From an uncultured Clostridia bacterium (GTDB lineage: Bacteria > Bacillota > Clostridia > Christensenellales > Borkfalkiaceae): 27,609 nt of DNA. The notes beneath the pieces are model-generated. The model had not been told where the DNA came from and did no database searches. It saw only the letters and a list, made by a program, of their open reading frames with translations. The stretch covers positions 1 through 27,609 of the forward strand of contig CATZIC010000027.1 in NCBI GenBank assembly GCA_958419945.1, given 5' to 3'. Each line of letters opens with the position of its first letter. Positions within the stretch are counted from its first letter, which is position 1. Position numbers and translations under genes: made by a program. Positions 25,701 to 27,609 of this stretch are shown in pieces.

Positions 25701-27609
25701 TTACGCAGGTTGGTTACCGCTTCTTTGACGTTACCGACGAAGGCACCTTCACTATGAGAGGGGAAGAATTCCCCGGCAGCGTAAACGGCGCTTACATTCT
25801 CTTTGATAACCAAAGAATCGTCGGTAGATATATCCATCTCGACGGTTACGGTAAGGCTAAGATTTTCGAGTACTACACACCCGAAGGATCTGAAAATACT
25901 GAAACGAGATATATCGACGAAAACGCTACTTACACCAAAAATAACGACGTTATCACCATAAACTTCAAGGAAGGACAGGATAACCTTACTTACGTCGGCA
26001 AACTCAGCACTTTTGCATATGCCGGCAGAAACTACAACACATTCGTTCTTTTGAAAGACAGTTCGGTCGTAAGAGTTTACATCGAAGATTCCGATTGGAC
26101 GGTTCTTGTCCTCGACGACGTTGGTAAAGCCATCAGATACAGAGGTCAGGGCGAAAAGGAAACCGGTACTTATAAACGTATTACCGAAGAACTTATTTAC
26201 TATGTAAACGACGAAGGTTCGGACGCTTGCATTTATAAACTCGATCCCGTTAAAGGAAACATCGTTTTAAGCAAGGCTAATCCCAGAAACTTCTATACCG
26301 AAAACATGGACACTTTGCTGTTCACTAAATTCGGTTTCGTAATTAAAGACGGCGTTAATATCTGCTACTATACCGCAGAAGGCGCAGTTGCAACCACTTA
26401 TAGCTATGACGAAGAGAACCCGAACGCAAACGAATATGGTTTCGTTATCGAGGAAAACGCGTTCGTTTTAAGTAACGACCAAATAACCTTCGAAGGTCAG
26501 ACCTATTACACCGACGACGGCTACGGCGCACAGTTTAGTCGTGCAACCGACAATGCGACAAATTACCCAATCGACGGTAAAGCCATAACCACTTTGACGT
26601 TTGCACCAAGCGGCGGTGAATCTTATTCTACAAGCGCAACCGTTATGCTCGGCGAAACAGAAGTTACCGCAACGGTCGTTAAAGACGAAACCGGCTTCCA
26701 CTTAAGGATTCCTGACGGCATCGGAAGTTATCGTTTCGACGTCGAATTACACTATAAAGGCACGAACAATTCAACTTACACGCTCAGCAACATGAAACGC
26801 GTTACCGAGCTTATGTCTTATTCGTATATGAACGAATTGATTATGGCAGTATTCAGCGGCAGTTACGTTGAAAACGAATATGGTCAGATTTCCTTCATTA
26901 CCGAATATGACGAAGCAGGCGTAATGACAGCCGACTACGCTACGGGCACCTTCGGCAAAAAGTCGGGATTTACCGATACCCTCGGCAATATCCTTACGGT
27001 TGAAAATTCCGCTTATACTTTCGATAAAGATAACTCCACCTATACCGTTACCGCCCAAATGGCTGACGGATATGAGTACGAACTTATATTACAAGCAGGT
27101 ACCTTCCTCGGCGCAGGCGCATATCAGGTAACAGGATTTATCAGAAGCGAAACCCTTTCAAGCGGCGAATATGAAGTAGTCGTAAAACGTATTATTGCTT
27201 CGGATAAGTATGCCGCAGGCGGATACTACGATATCGAACTTTACGTTTCGGGCGTTAAGGTAGAATACAGTAACGCTTATATCGTTAACGGCGTAATAGT
27301 TTACCTTGTAACCGAATACGACGCTGACGGCAACGTTACTTCTTCCACGCATTACAATATTACTTTCACCGACAAACCCGACCTTGGTGCGGAATCCGAA
27401 GTTAAGGTTGTTCCTTACGAATCGGTAACTGTCGAAAAGAGAGTAAACGAGGTTTATTACAACGCCGATAAGACTTTCTATGTAGAAATCTACGACGGTA
27501 AAGTTGTAAGCATAGTAAAACAAACCACTTCTTCAAGCGGCACTAAGTCTTATTCTTACGCTTTCTCTAAAGAATGCGTAACGAATGCCGACGGAAGTTA
27601 CACCGTAAC
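22706..27609 (+). CDS. Giant lipoprotein with B-repeats and LDG(F/Y)G modules (3' end missing)
   Basis: An open frame runs from ATG at 22706 to the window edge: 1634 complete codons and no stop. The signal peptide (MKNLRKN, hydrophobic core) ends in LFAVAC, giving a likely lipidated C27. Two B-repeats follow (about 31-95 and 96-170, with FEGWY and TTVYAKWE), and a third at about 235-335 (LSGWAT, TTLYAVWQ). The remainder is beta-rich and not assigned to a known family. It contains a recurring segment: LDGFFTATMYTD (517), LDGKGGAVYTVI (875), LDGFGYGATFTD (968), LDGYGKAKIFEY (1045), LDDVGKAIRYRG (1136) and DDGYGAQFSR (1270). Copies are often 77-93 residues apart and are usually followed by a G.Y or GTY strand. 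No LRRs are seen in the visible part. It has its own promoter, so it is a separate unit from the MoxR operon. Role is probably a surface or binding protein; the exact function is unknown. Confidence 0.9.
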   Translation, partial: MKNLRKNLILVLLAVAVAATTLFAVACKGKPAKLSFEVNGGTAISQQEIGKDQPFTLPTPSRGEDYSFEGWYLTSDFTGSPVTEVTVSEDTTVYAKWEQLYAVNLDSAGGSLSTSKLYLKKGASVYDAVKDLKPTKNGFEFGAWFNGTREIQKNLKMAESAINLVAKYKAACQVEVYLQNTALNGYDKQEVETVYEYVGKTLTLDKKFEGFTMTENSEAVTSITVAESGNLLKAYYDRNAVTLTFSSNNPTGGLSETVRINTYYGVETSLTDECYFQLDGYYLSGWATSAEGEIVYHSNFIDRTVYGGDATLENDKVTPVRTTTLYAVWQKGYFDMLGGNDTVFVEAKEGEKIGTAYLKRGSCYFKGTYLPMASYNQHNFEFEINRDERLYLRGRVNPNGSFIYYDESRRIGSFVKFVQGEGVIEGVKIEFDKGNGITYDDNGEKSVGLYTTEGGVYFVEFYEGPKKDTKLEFAIARTNTTYVFLERNEREYSMGKLKRFLLSGSQLAEATAAQIELDGFFTATMYTDPNDPTKVATLSYVLDGDIITLNDGQSKIAAKIFEYGGSLGYMLYNEGLDVTMENKDGTRLVTDGLYNLTYFDGINEYKSVYTAQTSYRGGYIVSTTINGTAKKFLVTTHKEAVLDEQGNETKDTVTVYEFTEKLLTYAEYYFKNEESILIAPLIVLDDEVAGKANIYGADSQRNFIKVATCTYEKGDVISDATGSAMYTFTIETAEPFDSKIFTSDYDFTTIKSIYLALDDKTLTMDISFWYQVIDNEGNVVTMNKQYNSADQSGCTLVVANGMGIYTDPTAGQVIVGIYTAATEKQPFASLQVSGGTLYFEINEEALTFTRLQHLPFNTVRYQTNGSINADEYLALDGKGGAVYTVITKETNPDTQEVTETKTETVGTITSTGLSSNYGSPVMQFTSETLSFKFIQLYTSSQVMFSVYAYDDAECEGKQYSGEAGNLTLDGFGYGATFTDTQGNTYNGMYSVDGNLVRMITQVGYRFFDVTDEGTFTMRGEEFPGSVNGAYILFDNQRIVGRYIHLDGYGKAKIFEYYTPEGSENTETRYIDENATYTKNNDVITINFKEGQDNLTYVGKLSTFAYAGRNYNTFVLLKDSSVVRVYIEDSDWTVLVLDDVGKAIRYRGQGEKETGTYKRITEELIYYVNDEGSDACIYKLDPVKGNIVLSKANPRNFYTENMDTLLFTKFGFVIKDGVNICYYTAEGAVATTYSYDEENPNANEYGFVIEENAFVLSNDQITFEGQTYYTDDGYGAQFSRATDNATNYPIDGKAITTLTFAPSGGESYSTSATVMLGETEVTATVVKDETGFHLRIPDGIGSYRFDVELHYKGTNNSTYTLSNMKRVTELMSYSYMNELIMAVFSGSYVENEYGQISFITEYDEAGVMTADYATGTFGKKSGFTDTLGNILTVENSAYTFDKDNSTYTVTAQMADGYEYELILQAGTFLGAGAYQVTGFIRSETLSSGEYEVVVKRIIASDKYAAGGYYDIELYVSGVKVEYSNAYIVNGVIVYLVTEYDADGNVTSSTHYNITFTDKPDLGAESEVKVVPYESVTVEKRVNEVYYNADKTFYVEIYDGKVVSIVKQTTSSSGTKSYSYAFSKECVTNADGSYTV

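Overview
The window looks like a chromosomal piece of an uncultured Gram-positive Firmicute, probably a gut Clostridium-like lineage such as Christensenellales. This placement is an inference. It rests on a YerC/YecD-type TrpR-like repressor end at the left edge, strong Shine-Dalgarno sites, near-consensus sigma-A promoters, lipobox signal peptides, and secreted proteins built from BspA-like leucine-rich repeats and InlB-type B-repeats. All recognised genes are on the + strand. I see no tRNA, rRNA, CRISPR array, transposase or phage gene.

Layout: (1) 3-182 is the tail of a TrpR-like DNA-binding protein, followed by a perfect-stem terminator at 251-294. (2) 295-1265 is about 1 kb of AT-rich non-coding DNA with a few hairpins. 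(3) A strong promoter at 1266-1295 and a long leader precede a giant 3158-residue lipoprotein (1433-10909). It has a signal peptide, two B-repeats, five fibronectin-III-like modules, two more B-repeats, then about 2280 residues of BspA-type LRRs. A hairpin at 10970-11001 closes it. (4) A consensus promoter at 11204-11232 starts a tightly packed six-gene unit (11327-22369). Its genes encode a three-TM protein with an external repeat domain, a MoxR AAA+ ATPase, a DUF58 protein, a BatA-like VWA membrane protein, a 994-residue membrane protein with two VWA-like domains around a GATase-like fold, and a second LRR lipoprotein of 982 residues. (5) 22370-22705 holds a degenerate 21-bp tandem repeat array and a promoter flanked by an 11-bp inverted repeat. 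(6) 22706 to the right edge is the start of a third giant lipoprotein (at least 1634 residues). It has B-repeats followed by a recurring LDG(F/Y)G-type module and is still open at the window end.

Working model: MoxR-DUF58-VWA operons are generally thought to act as membrane-associated chaperone or assembly machines, using MIDAS metal sites and ATP hydrolysis. Here the last gene of the operon is an LRR lipoprotein, and two giant lipoproteins flank the unit. I infer that the machine may help mature, assemble or regulate these surface proteins, or that they sense conditions at the surface. The operon lacks the transglutaminase-like gene often found next to moxR-DUF58. The coupling of MoxR/VWA genes with BspA-like lipoproteins is the most interesting feature of the window.
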